Notes: generated by a model not told the origin, from the sequence alone. A stretch of 64,000 bases of DNA from Bog-756 sp963699085 (GCA_963699085.1 CAVOTH010000004.1:124001-188000), one strand, 5' to 3'; positions 18,993 through 28,550 are shown, numbered from the stretch's first letter. Made by a program: numbers and translations.

Positions 18993-20147
18993 ATGAAAAT
19001 TCTCGTCCTCGGTGCAGGCTTCGGCGGGCTCGAATTGACCGCTCAGCTGTCTGACGAGCTCGGGAGCAGCGCGGAGATCACCCTCATCGACGAAAAGCCA
19101 GGTTTCGTCTTCGGATTTTCGAAGTTGGACGTCATGTTCGGTAAACGGACGGCGGAATCAGTGATCCATCCATACGAAGCGATCGAAAAGCCTGGAGTGC
19201 GCTTTGTCCAGGCAACGGTCCGGTCGATAGATCCCGACCGGAGGACGGTTACCACCGATTCAGGTCAGTTCGATGCAGATGTTCTCGTCGTCGCACTGGG
19301 GGCCGATCTGGATCCGTCAGCGACGCCTGGCCTGGTGGAGTTGGGGCACGAGTTCTACACGGTGCCCGGCGCGTTCGCACTCCGAGACGTACTCGAATCG
19401 TTTGACGGGGGGAATGTCGTCATCGGCGTAACGTCGACCCCGTTCAAGTGTCCGCCGGCACCGAGTGAGACGGCACTCCTCATGCACGACTACTTGACCC
19501 GGACCGGTCGAAGGGGCACATCCAGTATTTCTCTTGTGATGCCACTCGGCGTTCCGATTCCGCCGTCCCCTGGTGCCTCTGCCGCACTGCTCGAGGCGTT
19601 CGACGAACGAGGGATCGACTGGTATCCGGAGCGCATGGTGACCGCACTCGACGGTGACCGCAGACTCGCGGTTCTCAATGACAGTGAGACCCTGCCATTC
19701 GATCTGTTCCTCGGCGTTCCGGTACACAAGGCGCCGTCGGTCGTCGTCGAGTCCGGGCTCACGGTGGACGGATGGATTCCTGTGAACCCACAGACCCTCG
19801 AGACGAAGTTCCCTGGCGTCTATGCGGTTGGTGACGTCACGAGCGTCGGCACGCCAAAGGCCGGCGTATTCGCGGAGGGACAGGCATCGATCGTGGCCGA
19901 CCAGGTCATCGCCGGGTTTCGCGACCAGCCGTCGACGAGATCCTATGAAGGTCGTGGGATCTGCTATCTCGAATTCGGGGGCGGTGAGGTCGCCACGGTC
20001 GACGTGACGTTCCTCAGCGGTGTGGCGCCCGTGGGCGAGATCCAGGGGCCTTCGACTGAATTGGCGTCCTCCAAGGAGGAGTTCGGATCGAGCCGCGTCA
20101 CGCGATGGTTCGATCGGGATTGGGGACCAGACATCACGTCGGATTGA
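18993..20147 (+). CDS. SQR-like FAD/NAD(P)-binding oxidoreductase
   Basis: Flavoprotein of 384 residues of the sulfide:quinone reductase/NDH-2 superfamily. The FAD loop VLGAGFGGLE is at the N-terminus, and FPGVYAVGDVTSVGTPKAGVFAEGQA is the second FAD motif. KCPPAPSE corresponds to the cysteine segment after the redox-active loop in SQR relatives; a clear second redox Cys in the C-terminal part was not found except in GICYLEF. There is no membrane segment. GC and codon use drop here relative to the upstream genes, marking the start of an accessory region. Confidence 0.8.
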   Translation: MKILVLGAGFGGLELTAQLSDELGSSAEITLIDEKPGFVFGFSKLDVMFGKRTAESVIHPYEAIEKPGVRFVQATVRSIDPDRRTVTTDSGQFDADVLVVALGADLDPSATPGLVELGHEFYTVPGAFALRDVLESFDGGNVVIGVTSTPFKCPPAPSETALLMHDYLTRTGRRGTSSISLVMPLGVPIPPSPGASAALLEAFDERGIDWYPERMVTALDGDRRLAVLNDSETLPFDLFLGVPVHKAPSVVVESGLTVDGWIPVNPQTLETKFPGVYAVGDVTSVGTPKAGVFAEGQASIVADQVIAGFRDQPSTRSYEGRGICYLEFGGGEVATVDVTFLSGVAPVGEIQGPSTELASSKEEFGSSRVTRWFDRDWGPDITSD

Positions 20148-20213
20148 CGACAGGCCCGGTCGGTAGTCGTTGCCACCGAACGAGCAGCCGACCCTGCGCC
20201 CGGTGACACCCTG

Positions 20214-21020
20214 CTACTTGCACGTCGCCAGGACCAGATTGGCTACCTCACTCGGCTTCTCCATCTGAGGGAGGTGTGCGACGCCCCTCAGTTCGACGAA
20301 ACGGGCGGATGGGAGGCGCTCGGCAAGTTCCCGACTTCTCTCCAGGAGGAACGGCACATCGAGATCACCACAGGCCACGGTTACCGGCATCCGGACATCA
20401 TCCAATCGACCCCAGGCGCCCGAATCACTGGTCCCAGCGTCCTCGGGCACATCGTTGCGAAGAATGATCTCGTTCATCTCGAGTGCGAGTGACCGGACGG
20501 GGTCTCGAACGCGGCCTTCAGCCTGCCCCGGTCCGTCCAACCACAGCCACGTCTCCAGGCGGTTGACGTCGTCGCGGCTTCCTCGCTCAATTGCCTTGTC
20601 GAGTAGTTGATCAATCCGGGAGGTGGCCGGATCCAGTTCGAACTCTGGGGCGCCACTGACGGCGGGAGCGATCAGCACGAGGCCTGCCACCAGCTCGGGC
20701 GCCATGAGCGCTGCATCGAGCGCCAGTCCGCCACCCATGGAGCAGCCCACCAACCACGCTGGTTGGTCCGTTACGGCGGCAAGCAGGGCGAACAGGTCGT
20801 CGAGGTGCGAGAACGGTGTAGGCGAGACGGGTGTCTGTCCAAATCCCCGTCTGTCGTAGGACACTGGGGACAGGGTCTGGGTGAGCTGTGGAACGACCTT
20901 TTCCCAACATCGGCGGTCAGTGACCCCGGCATGGAGAAATACGGCGACGGGTCCAACTCCGGGCCAATGCTCTCCGGCAATTGCCAGTCCATCTCGATTC
21001 ACGATCAGTGGGGTGCTCAT
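20214..21020 (-). CDS. Alpha/beta hydrolase
   Basis: Esterase/lipase-like alpha/beta hydrolase of about 268 residues. The nucleophile elbow GCSMGGG, the acid in ACGDLDVPF and the catalytic His in RGVAHLPQM make a complete triad; the oxyanion region is FLHAGVTDRR. Two possible starts (GTG at 21026, ATG at 21020). It stands alone between the flavoprotein and a TetR-like gene. Substrate unknown. Confidence 0.88.
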   Translation of the reverse strand: MSTPLIVNRDGLAIAGEHWPGVGPVAVFLHAGVTDRRCWEKVVPQLTQTLSPVSYDRRGFGQTPVSPTPFSHLDDLFALLAAVTDQPAWLVGCSMGGGLALDAALMAPELVAGLVLIAPAVSGAPEFELDPATSRIDQLLDKAIERGSRDDVNRLETWLWLDGPGQAEGRVRDPVRSLALEMNEIILRNDVPEDAGTSDSGAWGRLDDVRMPVTVACGDLDVPFLLERSRELAERLPSARFVELRGVAHLPQMEKPSEVANLVLATCK

Positions 21021-21241
21021 CGCCACCCGACCATTCTGTCTTCCTTCTCGGGGTCGGACAACGGTGGCTGTCCCGGCATCGGGCGCAGGGATTGTGCTGC
21101 CTCGGCGCAGGTGTCGGGACTGCGTGGGTGCCGAGTACAGGCACCTTACGGTGTGGCTGTGCCGCCGAATGCGACTCCCGGCCGGAGGCAGCTGAGGGCC
21201 GGGAAAATCAACTGCGCATTTGGATGCAATGATGGGCGTCC

Positions 21242-22044
21242 GTGGCTTCCCTTAAATCCGACGGGCGCGGCCTTACGGCCGATTTACATCGACCAAGGTT
21301 GAACCGAGACGAGCTGCGGTCGCTGCTGCTGGATGCGGGTCGGGCAATCTTGCTGGACCATGGTCTCCAGACCCAGGCCAGCTCGCTGACATTCAAGGCC
21401 GCCCTCGACCGCGCGCGGCGGACACGGGGTTCCGATTCTCCAATGCATCGATCATCGGCCGCATCTGGAAAGACCAGCGGGAGTTCCGACTGGATGTTCT
21501 GACTTCCTTTGCATCGGTCGACTTCCGGTCCGAAATTGATGCCGTGGTTGCTGCGATCGCTCCGGTATTGATCGACAGTGATCTGTCAACGGAGGCGTCT
21601 CGGGCCATCGCAATACGCGAGGTGTGTCGGGTGGGAGGTGCAAGGCATGTCGAGGCGCTCCGCAATTCGTCGACATTCGCGCTCTGGATAGGGATCTGGT
21701 CGATTGCCGCCTCCAGCGACTCCCCGACCGAACGTCTGGAACTGCATGAGGCGCTGGTGGACGAGTACGAGGTCATCAATGGCCACTTTGAAGACGCATT
21801 CGAGCATCTGATGGACGTTCTGAAGGTTCAAGTCAGGAAGCCTCTGACGGTGCGCCAGTTCGCCGACGCCGTAGGTGCTCTGGTAGAGGGATGCTCGCTT
21901 CGGGATCGGGTCACGGAGGGAATGACGAGCATCATGCGACCGACGGGGCCAAACGGGCAGATGCAGGAGTGGACCACGTTTTCCATCGGTTTGGTTGCGT
22001 TGGCGAATGAATTCTTCGAGCCCGTTCCATCGTCAAGCCCGTAG
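21242..22044 (+). CDS. TetR-like transcriptional regulator, frameshifted
   Basis: The N-terminal frame (RLNRDELRSLLLDAGRAILL) and the following frame (TGFRFSNASIIGRIWKDQREF) together give a helix-turn-helix-like N-terminus; the rest is an all-helical ligand-type domain ending near residue 266. They join if one G is restored near 21413-21416 in cggcgg. The second part has no start of its own until the Met-like codon at 21544, which argues for a single broken gene. GTG start at 21242. It diverges from the hydrolase. Confidence 0.6.
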
Positions 22045-22231
22045 CCCTGCGGACTCCCGCGGACTGCAGACGTCACGTAGGCGTTCACCCATCCGGTGGC
22101 ATGAGACCGGGCCATGGCAACGGGTTATTATCTCGTTGTTCATCCAGAGGGTCTGAGGGACCTGGCCCATTGAAGATCCGGCAACCTGCGAAGCGGCAAG
22201 GTGCCAACGCCAGGAACGATGAGGAGTTTCC

Positions 22232-22861
22232 GTGGCGCTGGTCCTCGATGTACCTGTCCTTCAAGGCAACCTTGTTCGGTTGGAGCCCCTGTCGCTGATC
22301 CACTCCACCGAGCTCGCTGACGCGGCCGACGCGGATCGGTCCACGTTCGGGCACACGTGGGTCCCCGACCGGGCAAACATCGACCACTACATCAGCCGCC
22401 AACTGGAACATGCACAATCGGGCAAGCTCACTCCTCTGGCCCAGATCCGGCTTGCCGACGATCGTGCCGTTGGCTGTACTGCCTACTGGGACCCGAGACC
22501 CTGGCCCGGACGTCCGGACGAGCCGTGCGCCGTGGAGATCGGCTGGACCTGGCTGGCCTCTTCGGCCCAGGGCACGGGAATCAACGTCGAGGCCAAGCTC
22601 CTGCTCCTGCGCCATGCGTTCGCGATGTTGGGTGTAGCCCGGGTCGACCTGAAGACGGATGTCCGGAACAACCGATCTCGTAAGGCAATCGAGGGACTGG
22701 GGGCGACATTCGAAGGCATCTTGCGAAAGTGGTCACCGTCGTGGGTACCCGGCGAGGAGGGCGGGCTCAGGGATTCGGCAATGTACTCGTTCATCGACGC
22801 CGAATGGCCAGATCGCGAGCATCATCTCCAGCGCCGCTTGAATGGGATCACGGCCTCGTAG
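22232..22861 (+). CDS. GNAT-family N-acetyltransferase (RimJ/RimL type)
   Basis: Acetyl-CoA-dependent acyltransferase of 209 residues. The N-terminal LVRLEPLSLIH, the central AVEIGWTWLASSAQGTGINVEAKLLLLRHAF (motif A, CoA pyrophosphate loop, quoted here in pieces) and VDLKTDVRNNRSRKAIEGLGATFEG follow the RimJ/RimL pattern. GTG start. Target amine unknown; it is not visibly in an operon. Confidence 0.88.
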   Translation: MALVLDVPVLQGNLVRLEPLSLIHSTELADAADADRSTFGHTWVPDRANIDHYISRQLEHAQSGKLTPLAQIRLADDRAVGCTAYWDPRPWPGRPDEPCAVEIGWTWLASSAQGTGINVEAKLLLLRHAFAMLGVARVDLKTDVRNNRSRKAIEGLGATFEGILRKWSPSWVPGEEGGLRDSAMYSFIDAEWPDREHHLQRRLNGITAS

Positions 22862-22958
22862 CTCTTGGGTCGCCGACCTGGCGGTAAGCGGAAGGTTCGT
22901 GGTCGATGCCATTGCTGGCCAGCGGCGGACGGAAGATCGGTGCCAACGGTCCCGTTAG

Positions 22959-23531
22959 TCAGCCACTCATGCCCTTGGCTGCCACGAAGCGGAACTGATA
23001 GTCGCCTTTGTCGAGGTTGGTCAATCTGAGCCCAGCACTCTCCAGTCTTTCTCCCAGCGCGTCGGGGTCGATCGGTGTGAAGGTGTCCCCCTCATGCCCG
23101 CTGCGGATACGCTCGTTGTCCAGCGAGTCGGTACCCACGAAGATGCCGCCGGGGGCCAGGGCACGGCTCAATTCGGCAAAGACCCTGTCTTGGTGAGTCG
23201 GTGACGGAATGTGATGGAGCACCGAGAAGCAGGTCACGGCGGAGAACCGGCCCGAGTCGAGCCCACAGGTGGCGGCGTCTCCCTGGATCACATCTACATT
23301 CGTCCCCTCGAGGCGCTGCTGGAGCGCGACAGCCAGCACCGGGTCGATCTCCACGGCGGTGAGACGGTCGACACGGGCGCGGAGCAGATCGGTCGTGAGT
23401 CCCGGTCCGGGGCCGATCTCGAGGACGTCGCGACCGAGGTCTCCAGCTGCTTCAAGCCAGGGCAACAGGTCCTCTTCGAGCATCTTTGTCCACTGCGGAC
23501 TCGACAAGAAGTCGATGTGCGATTGATTCAT
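22959..23531 (-). CDS. Class I SAM-dependent methyltransferase
   Basis: Methyltransferase of 190 residues. Motif I is VLEIGPGPGLTTDLL near residue 36, the acidic residue after strand 2 is TAVEIDP, and motif IV is FSAVTCFSVLHHI. It has no membrane segment or targeting signal. It stands alone in an accessory stretch; substrate unknown. Confidence 0.9.
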   Translation of the reverse strand: MNQSHIDFLSSPQWTKMLEEDLLPWLEAAGDLGRDVLEIGPGPGLTTDLLRARVDRLTAVEIDPVLAVALQQRLEGTNVDVIQGDAATCGLDSGRFSAVTCFSVLHHIPSPTHQDRVFAELSRALAPGGIFVGTDSLDNERIRSGHEGDTFTPIDPDALGERLESAGLRLTNLDKGDYQFRFVAAKGMSG

Positions 23532-23649
23532 GGTTGCTCTTCTACATCCGATGGCATCTGATCGTTAACCCTAGACTCGCCAGATGGCCGTCAGAATGGA
23601 CGACTCCCAGCGGTCAGGGCCTCGGGGCTTCGGCTGACAGGATTGGGAA

Positions 23650-24192
23650 ATGCAACGATCCGTGAGGTCGCGATGGCCTTGGATGACCGGTGCCGCTCTG
23701 ACCGTCCTGGCCGCGGTCGGACTCTGGGCATTCTGGGGTTGGACCCATCCCACCGGTGATCCTGGCGGGAAGGTGATGGCACAGCTCACGCCGACAGTGA
23801 CAGCACTCCCTGGGTACGGCACAGGGTCCCTTCCGTGGGTGAGCCAGTTGCCTGCATCCCTCGCCGCTTCCTACGTCATCACGATGGAACCTCATCGGGA
23901 CAGCTGCGACGGGATGGCAGGCACCCAGGGCTGGAGTCAGGTCGTCGTCCAGGCCAGATTCCAGTGGAGCACCGGTTTCGGAAATCTCGTCGCCTACATG
24001 GATCCTCGGCTTGCCAAGTTGGGCTGGTCAGTTGTGCAGCCCCGAGATCCCACGGGCCCACCAACCGGAGATTGGACCAAGGCATTGAGCAATGGGACAA
24101 GAGCTGACCTCAATATTTCGGAAGCGGGCCCACCCGTCTGGGAGTTCGTAGCCACGGCTCAGCCCATTGGCAGAGCAGCAAGCGGATGTTGA
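23650..24192 (+). CDS. Membrane-anchored hypothetical protein
   Basis: Unrecognised protein of 180 residues. A basic N-terminus (MQRSVRSRWPW) is followed by one hydrophobic helix (MTGAALTVLAAVGLWAFWGW), so the rest should lie outside the membrane. The outer part has cysteines in HRDSCDGM and at the extreme C-terminus (SGC), which could form a disulfide. GTG/ATG alternatives are not needed; the ATG at 23650 is natural. No function is proposed. Confidence 0.6.
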   Translation: MQRSVRSRWPWMTGAALTVLAAVGLWAFWGWTHPTGDPGGKVMAQLTPTVTALPGYGTGSLPWVSQLPASLAASYVITMEPHRDSCDGMAGTQGWSQVVVQARFQWSTGFGNLVAYMDPRLAKLGWSVVQPRDPTGPPTGDWTKALSNGTRADLNISEAGPPVWEFVATAQPIGRAASGC

Positions 24193-24296
24193 TATCAGCC
24201 AAAGCAGCTGACGGGCGCGGGATTCCGCAGGTGGCGCAGTTGGTTGCCCTCCCGGTGACCCGGGATGCCCGTCACAGTGTCCCGTAGCCTCTCTTC

Positions 24297-24809
24297 GTGG
24301 CCTCAGACAAGAGTGGCACCCGGTCCACAGGATCTCAGACTCGACTTGTGCTGATCTGCGGCCTTCCAGCTTCAGGGAAATCAACTCTTGCTGGTCGGCT
24401 CGCAGTCAAGATCCCTGCCATCCGGTTGGACAAGGACGAGTGGGTCACACAACTCGGCGGTGATGTGTGGGACGACGCCTTCCGAGTACGTGTGGAGAGC
24501 GTGCTCTGGGCCCTCACCCTGGACCTCCTCGACCACGGGCAGAGTGTGATTCTGGAGTGGGGTCACTGGGCACGAGTTGAACGTGACGAGAAGCGCCTCG
24601 GGGCCCGCTCCTTGGGGGTGGGAGTCGAACTGCATTTCCTCGATGTGCCCTTGGACGAGCTGATCGCACGAGCTGACCGGCGCACTGCGTTGGGCGAGTG
24701 GACCGCCGCGCCGATGACCCGTGCTCACTTCGAGGAGTGGTCAACGATCTTTCAGCCTCCCGACGAAGACGAGTTCCGCCTGTTCGACGAACCTGTCGTC
24801 CATCCCTGA
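24297..24809 (+). CDS. P-loop ATP-binding kinase-like protein
   Basis: Protein of 170 residues with Walker A GLPASGKST at residues 22-30, a DKDEWV segment, and DVPLDELIARADRR resembling the lid region of small-molecule kinases. This fits the zeta-toxin/chloramphenicol-phosphotransferase group or a nucleoside-kinase-like fold. No antitoxin-like gene is adjacent. The start codon at 24297 is GTG. A second, fragmentary relative of this fold lies at 26759. Confidence 0.72.
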   Translation: MASDKSGTRSTGSQTRLVLICGLPASGKSTLAGRLAVKIPAIRLDKDEWVTQLGGDVWDDAFRVRVESVLWALTLDLLDHGQSVILEWGHWARVERDEKRLGARSLGVGVELHFLDVPLDELIARADRRTALGEWTAAPMTRAHFEEWSTIFQPPDEDEFRLFDEPVVHP

Positions 24810-24999
24810 ACTTGCTGGCTGAGGACTCTCGCCGAGGTGCCGCACCAGGTCGCCGACCTGACAGGCGCATTCCGTAACCAGGCTCTGAAACATGTGGTTG
24901 TGGTCGCAAGGTGGCCGCCGCCGATCGGCGAGACGTCCAGGACCGATCCGGGGGAGGGGCTCTCGCTCAGATCGCAGGCCTGGCGTGCGGGCTGTGACA

Positions 25000-25752
25000 G
25001 TGGTCCACCAAAGCCCGACCCAGGCGGGCAACGGCAGATCTTTCGGGTATGTCTCGTGCTCGCAGCTGGCCAGGACGCCCGCCATCGGGAAATGCGCTCC
25101 AGGTGCGACGGTGGCAAGTGTCGGCTACTTCCTTTCCCATGTCCTCGGGCACAGCTCGCACGCGTCAACGACGGTTTGGCCGTCCGCCCATCTATCGTTG
25201 GCAGAGACGGCGGACCTTCCCGTTGATGCCATCGTCGTGGCCACGGACGGAACGACGGGCTCACTCGAGCGGGTACGGACCACACTCGAGCGGGAATTTC
25301 CTTTCCAGGGCGGACCGGTCGCGATCGATGCACTCGATCCGTCGACCGCTCGGCTCCTCGCCATGATCCAAGACATGACCGACATGATCATCGTGGCCAG
25401 CCTCATCATCGCCGCCTGCAGCCTGGCCGTGAACATCGCCGCCGGATTGGGTGAGCGGAAGCGCCCGTTCAGCTTGCTCAGACTCACGGGCGTACCCATC
25501 GGTGTGTTGCGCCGGATCGTCGCACTCGAGAGTGCGCTGCCCCTGTTCATGGTCGCTGCCGTTTCGGTCGTGGTCGGCCTGGTGTCGGCGGCCCTCTATC
25601 TCCACTCACAATTCGGCATTGCATTTCGAATCCCCGGAATCGCATACTGGGTAACCGTCCTCGGTGGACTCGGTGCGTCACTGGCGATCATTGCCTCCAC
25701 GTTCCCGCTCCTCAATCGGATGACAGGGCCTGAAGTCGCCCGAAACGACTGA
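25000..25752 (+). pseudogene. FtsX-like permease remnant (C-terminal part)
   Basis: About 250 residues matching only the end of an FtsX/MacB-type ABC permease: a periplasmic stretch with FGYVSCSQLARTPAIG, then three membrane helices (MIIVASLIIAACSLAVNIA, LPLFMVAAVSVVVGLVSAALYL, VTVLGGLGASLAIIASTF). LGERKRPFSLLRLTGVPIGVLRRIVALES is the family's cytoplasmic loop. The large N-terminal half and the ATPase partner are absent, and no good start with a ribosome site is seen, so this looks like a decayed leftover. The 5' limit is approximate. Confidence 0.65.
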
Positions 25753-25836
25753 TCGCAAACCGTTCTACCGCGCCGATCAGGGGACCGCTCCAGGCGATCA
25801 GTGACTTCCTCCGGGAACGCGACGTATCGTTGGAGG

Positions 25837-26610
25837 ATGGTGGAGCAGAAGTTCGAGATCATCTGCGAAGTGGAGCCTGCCACCCGTCCCGATCTGACAC
25901 ATGTCCGCCATCAGATCGGCGTACTGAGTGAGGTCGCCAACGCCTTCCTGATCCCCGACAACCACATTGGGCGGGCAACGATATCCAGCATCGCAGTAGC
26001 GCACGAGGTAAGGCTCATGGGTGGCCGATCGATCGCATGCATCAATGCTCGTGACCGGAATGTACTGGGTTTCCAGAGGGACCTGCTCACCGCAGCGGCC
26101 TATGGAGTGAATGAGTTCCTATTTGTATACGGCGACAGACCAGAGACAGGTGCTCGCTCTGACGATCTCACCGTCAAAAGGATGATCTCCGAAGCCCGGA
26201 AGTTCGCCGAGAGAACAGAAATGATCGATTCACTCCGGCTAGGGGCAGCAACGGGCCTCCGGAATGTTCCTGACTGGAAGCAGGGTGCCGACTTCCTCCT
26301 CACTCAGGTGACCTACTCAATCGATGACTTGCTTCGGTGGCGAACGTCAGTTGAGTTCGACGGTCCGATCTATGCAGGAGTGATGGTGCTCCCCAGTTCT
26401 TCGATGGCTCGCAAGCTGTCGACAGACGTACCTCAGTTGGCCGTCCCGGAGGCGATCGTCGCTGAACTCGATCGGAATCGTGGGTCGGGCGTGGACATCG
26501 CCTGCAATCACATCAAAGCTATTTACGAGTCCGGGATGTTCGATGGTGTACATCTGATCCCTGTGAACCGCTACCGAGAGATCGCCGCCAGGCTGGATTC
26601 GTTGCTGTAA
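25837..26610 (+). CDS. Methylenetetrahydrofolate reductase-like protein
   Basis: TIM-barrel flavoprotein-like protein of about 257 residues related to MetF. The catalytic Glu region reads FEIICEVEPATRPD, the flavin-contacting Asp is in FVYGDRPETG, and the C-terminal strand DGVHLIPVNRY closes the barrel. It is shorter than ordinary MetF (about 290) and has no methionine or folate gene nearby. A GTG at 25801 could extend it by 12 residues; GGAGG sits too close to the ATG at 25837 to decide. Possibly a reductase for another one-carbon carrier pathway. Confidence 0.75.
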   Translation: MVEQKFEIICEVEPATRPDLTHVRHQIGVLSEVANAFLIPDNHIGRATISSIAVAHEVRLMGGRSIACINARDRNVLGFQRDLLTAAAYGVNEFLFVYGDRPETGARSDDLTVKRMISEARKFAERTEMIDSLRLGAATGLRNVPDWKQGADFLLTQVTYSIDDLLRWRTSVEFDGPIYAGVMVLPSSSMARKLSTDVPQLAVPEAIVAELDRNRGSGVDIACNHIKAIYESGMFDGVHLIPVNRYREIAARLDSLL

Positions 26611-27099
26611 CAGCCCTCATCCGGTGATCTGGCCACTCAAACGGCAGCATGGCGAACCGAGGAGCATGGCTTCGGCAGCAGAGAACGCGAGACGTAACCG
26701 GCACTGCTGCATCGTGCTCTCGACTGAGATGATGGGTGCTCTTTGCCCGGTCCGGGGGATGCAGACCCGGCAGATCGTCTTGAACGGACCAAGCAGCAGC
26801 GGGGAGAGCACTATCGCAGTGGAGCCCCAAGCTTCCGGGTAGTCCTTCTTCTCTGAGCCACCGAATCCATCCGAAGACATGGTCTGGGTGGATGGCTCCG
26901 TCCATCCGTAAGTCGTTGCGCCGACTGCTTTACAAGGTTGACCCACCGCACGGACCCTCAGTGAACTGGTCGAACTCGCGTAGGCGGTGGGGCGTGCCAG
27001 CCGGTCGTAACAGAGCGCACACGAAACTCGTGCAAGCTATTGGGACCCGCCCCGAAGGACGAGGCGGACTTCTCGTGGTCCGAAACTCAGGAGTGTCAG
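26611..27099. other. Gene-poor stretch with a kinase fragment
   Basis: Nearly 490 bp between the MTHFR-like gene and a small ORF. Apart from the P-loop fragment at 26759-26842, no ORF with a convincing ribosome site or family motif was seen on either strand. It belongs to the decayed part of the accessory region. Confidence 0.5.
26759..26842 (+). pseudogene. Chloramphenicol-phosphotransferase-like N-terminal fragment
   Basis: A 27-codon reading frame translates to RQIVLNGPSSSGESTIAVE before stopping. It matches the N-terminal strand and Walker A loop of CPT-like kinases (LNGxSSSGKST), but the essential Lys is Glu and the rest of the protein is gone. Interpreted as a remnant; the match is short, so chance similarity is not fully excluded. 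Confidence 0.4.
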
Positions 27100-27318
27100 A
27101 TGAACGACGATGAGGCGAGCGGTGTTGTCCCGATTGACCCGGAGATTCGTGAGGTACTCCGGGAGTTTTCTGAGGCTCCGATAGCTCTTGCGTCTGAAAT
27201 CGTCCGGCTGCGGTCCGAACTCAATTCAGTACGAGGTGAACGACCTCACGTAGGGATCGACATCCAGCCCCTGGAACCACCAGGTGACGCTCCTCCGCCA
27301 GCCCGCCTCGAAGTCTGA
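27100..27318 (+). CDS. Small hypothetical protein
   Basis: Acidic protein of 72 residues with a good ribosome site (AGGAG, 5 bp before ATG). It has a predicted helix (EIREVLREFSEAPIALASEIVRLRSEL) with heptad-like spacing, then a Pro-rich tail (PLEPPGDAPPPARLEV). No family recognised; a small coiled-coil or partner-binding protein is conceivable. Confidence 0.5.
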   Translation: MNDDEASGVVPIDPEIREVLREFSEAPIALASEIVRLRSELNSVRGERPHVGIDIQPLEPPGDAPPPARLEV

Positions 27319-27486
27319 GCATCAACGAAATCCATCGTTGCCGAAGCGGCGAAATGGGCTAGATCAAGATCCATCAAGTCAAGGGGGCACTCATTGGTCA
27401 GGGAAGCAAGGGCCTCGCACAACGCCTAATTTCGGATTGGTCTTACCGAGCGCACATCGACCATCCCGCCAAAGAAGGGAGTTGTG

Positions 27487-27759
27487 ATGCGAGCCATCAC
27501 CGTTCAGGACCGCGACGCCGGTGTCGTTGGGCTGACCTTGGCTGATGTGGCCTACCCGCATGCCGCCCAGAACGACGTCATCGTAAAGGTGCATGCTGCC
27601 GGGTTCACCCCTGGCGAGCTGAACTGGTCGGGAACCTGGGTCGACCGCGCCGGGCGCGACCGGACGCCGAGCGTGCCCGGCCACGAAGCTCCTGCCGCGT
27701 GCGCCCCCGACCGGCGCATCCCCGGAAAGACGATCATCCGGATCACCGAAGGCGGATAA
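27487..27759 (+). pseudogene. Zinc-type alcohol dehydrogenase/quinone oxidoreductase with internal deletion
   Basis: Ninety codons encode the normal beginning of an MDR-superfamily NADP-dependent oxidoreductase (MRAITVQD, VHAAGFTPGELNW, TPSVPGHE). They then pass directly into the normal end (APDRRIPGKTIIRITEGG). The catalytic core and the Rossmann domain, some 200 residues of a roughly 300-residue protein, are missing in frame. The product cannot bind NADPH. An internal deletion explains this better than truncation. Confidence 0.75.
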
Positions 27760-27999
27760 CAGGCCGAAGGGTCTGCCATTCCGGCCATAGGATGCGCAGT
27801 GGATAGCGGCTGCAGATCCGGCGCTTCGGGGAGCCACTCGGAATAAGGGGCCAACGGTCCTCATCGTCTGGTTTGGGGAATGTTGTCCATTCGCTTCGTG
27901 TATCTCGGATGTACCGGTGAGCGACGGTCGGAAACCACCGCCTAGCCAGTCAGCGGCAAGTTGTGGACATAGAGCCGATGGCTTGGAAGACTCCAGCAG

Positions 28000-28281
28000 G
28001 TGAGCAACAGCGACGAAGGCAAACGGACCCGCAATGGGGTCCCGGGCGCACCGGATCGGCACGAATCCGTCAACTCCGAACCCTCAGTCATGTGGCCAGG
28101 GGCTGATTCAGGCTTTGAGGCAGACGTGAATAGCCCGGCCGGAATGTTGCAGAACGAGGCGGCATTCGCCCGAGGAATCGGACGCTTCCGATATGGCTGG
28201 GTGATTGTCTGGCTGCTCTTGGCGGTGCTATTCGTTCTTCCCATCACGCTCTCCATGATTGCGCTGTTCAGAAAGCACTGA
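28000..28281 (+). CDS. Small tail-anchored membrane protein, unknown
   Basis: Unrecognised protein of 93 residues. The first 60 are polar and Gly/Pro/Glu-rich; a single hydrophobic helix (GWVIVWLLLAVLFVLPITLSMIALF) near the C-terminus is followed by RKH, so the N-terminal part should face the cytoplasm. GTG start at 28000 with a weak ribosome site. A long alternative frame exists on the opposite strand but lacks recognisable structure. Confidence 0.5.
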   Translation: MSNSDEGKRTRNGVPGAPDRHESVNSEPSVMWPGADSGFEADVNSPAGMLQNEAAFARGIGRFRYGWVIVWLLLAVLFVLPITLSMIALFRKH

Positions 28282-28310
28282 ATCTGATCAGCGGTGACCG
28301 TCAGCCGGCG

Positions 28311-28550
28311 TTGCGGGGCAGGGCAGGGCAGTACGTGATCCAGTGCCGTGGAAAAGCTTTTGTGCGGGGGACTCCCCGTTTTGTGCTGAAGGACTCGCTC
28401 AGAGGTGACTCCGATGGCCCCGTCTTCAAGGTGGAAGTGACGACCGTGAATCCGAAGTACGACTGGAAATCCGTTCCGCCGTTCTTCAAGTTTGTCGGCG
28501 CAGCCTGTGGCGATCACCACGCGATGCACCTCAGCTCACCGAAGCCATAG
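28311..28550 (+). CDS. Hypothetical small protein, doubtful
   Basis: A 79-residue frame starting at TTG with no clear ribosome site. The translation (VFKVEVTTVNPKYDWKSV, PPFFKFVGAACGDHH) has a protein-like composition, which is the only support. No family recognised. It could be a remnant like its neighbours. Confidence 0.3.
   Translation: MRGRAGQYVIQCRGKAFVRGTPRFVLKDSLRGDSDGPVFKVEVTTVNPKYDWKSVPPFFKFVGAACGDHHAMHLSSPKP

Noticed and set aside
24297..24809. Zeta-type toxin of a toxin-antitoxin system
   Set aside because: Walker A fits, but no antitoxin-sized gene is adjacent and toxin-specific residues cannot be assigned.
27942..28529. Long minus-strand reading frame opposite the small membrane protein
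   Set aside because: No family motif or ribosome site; the plus-strand frame has a clean membrane helix instead.
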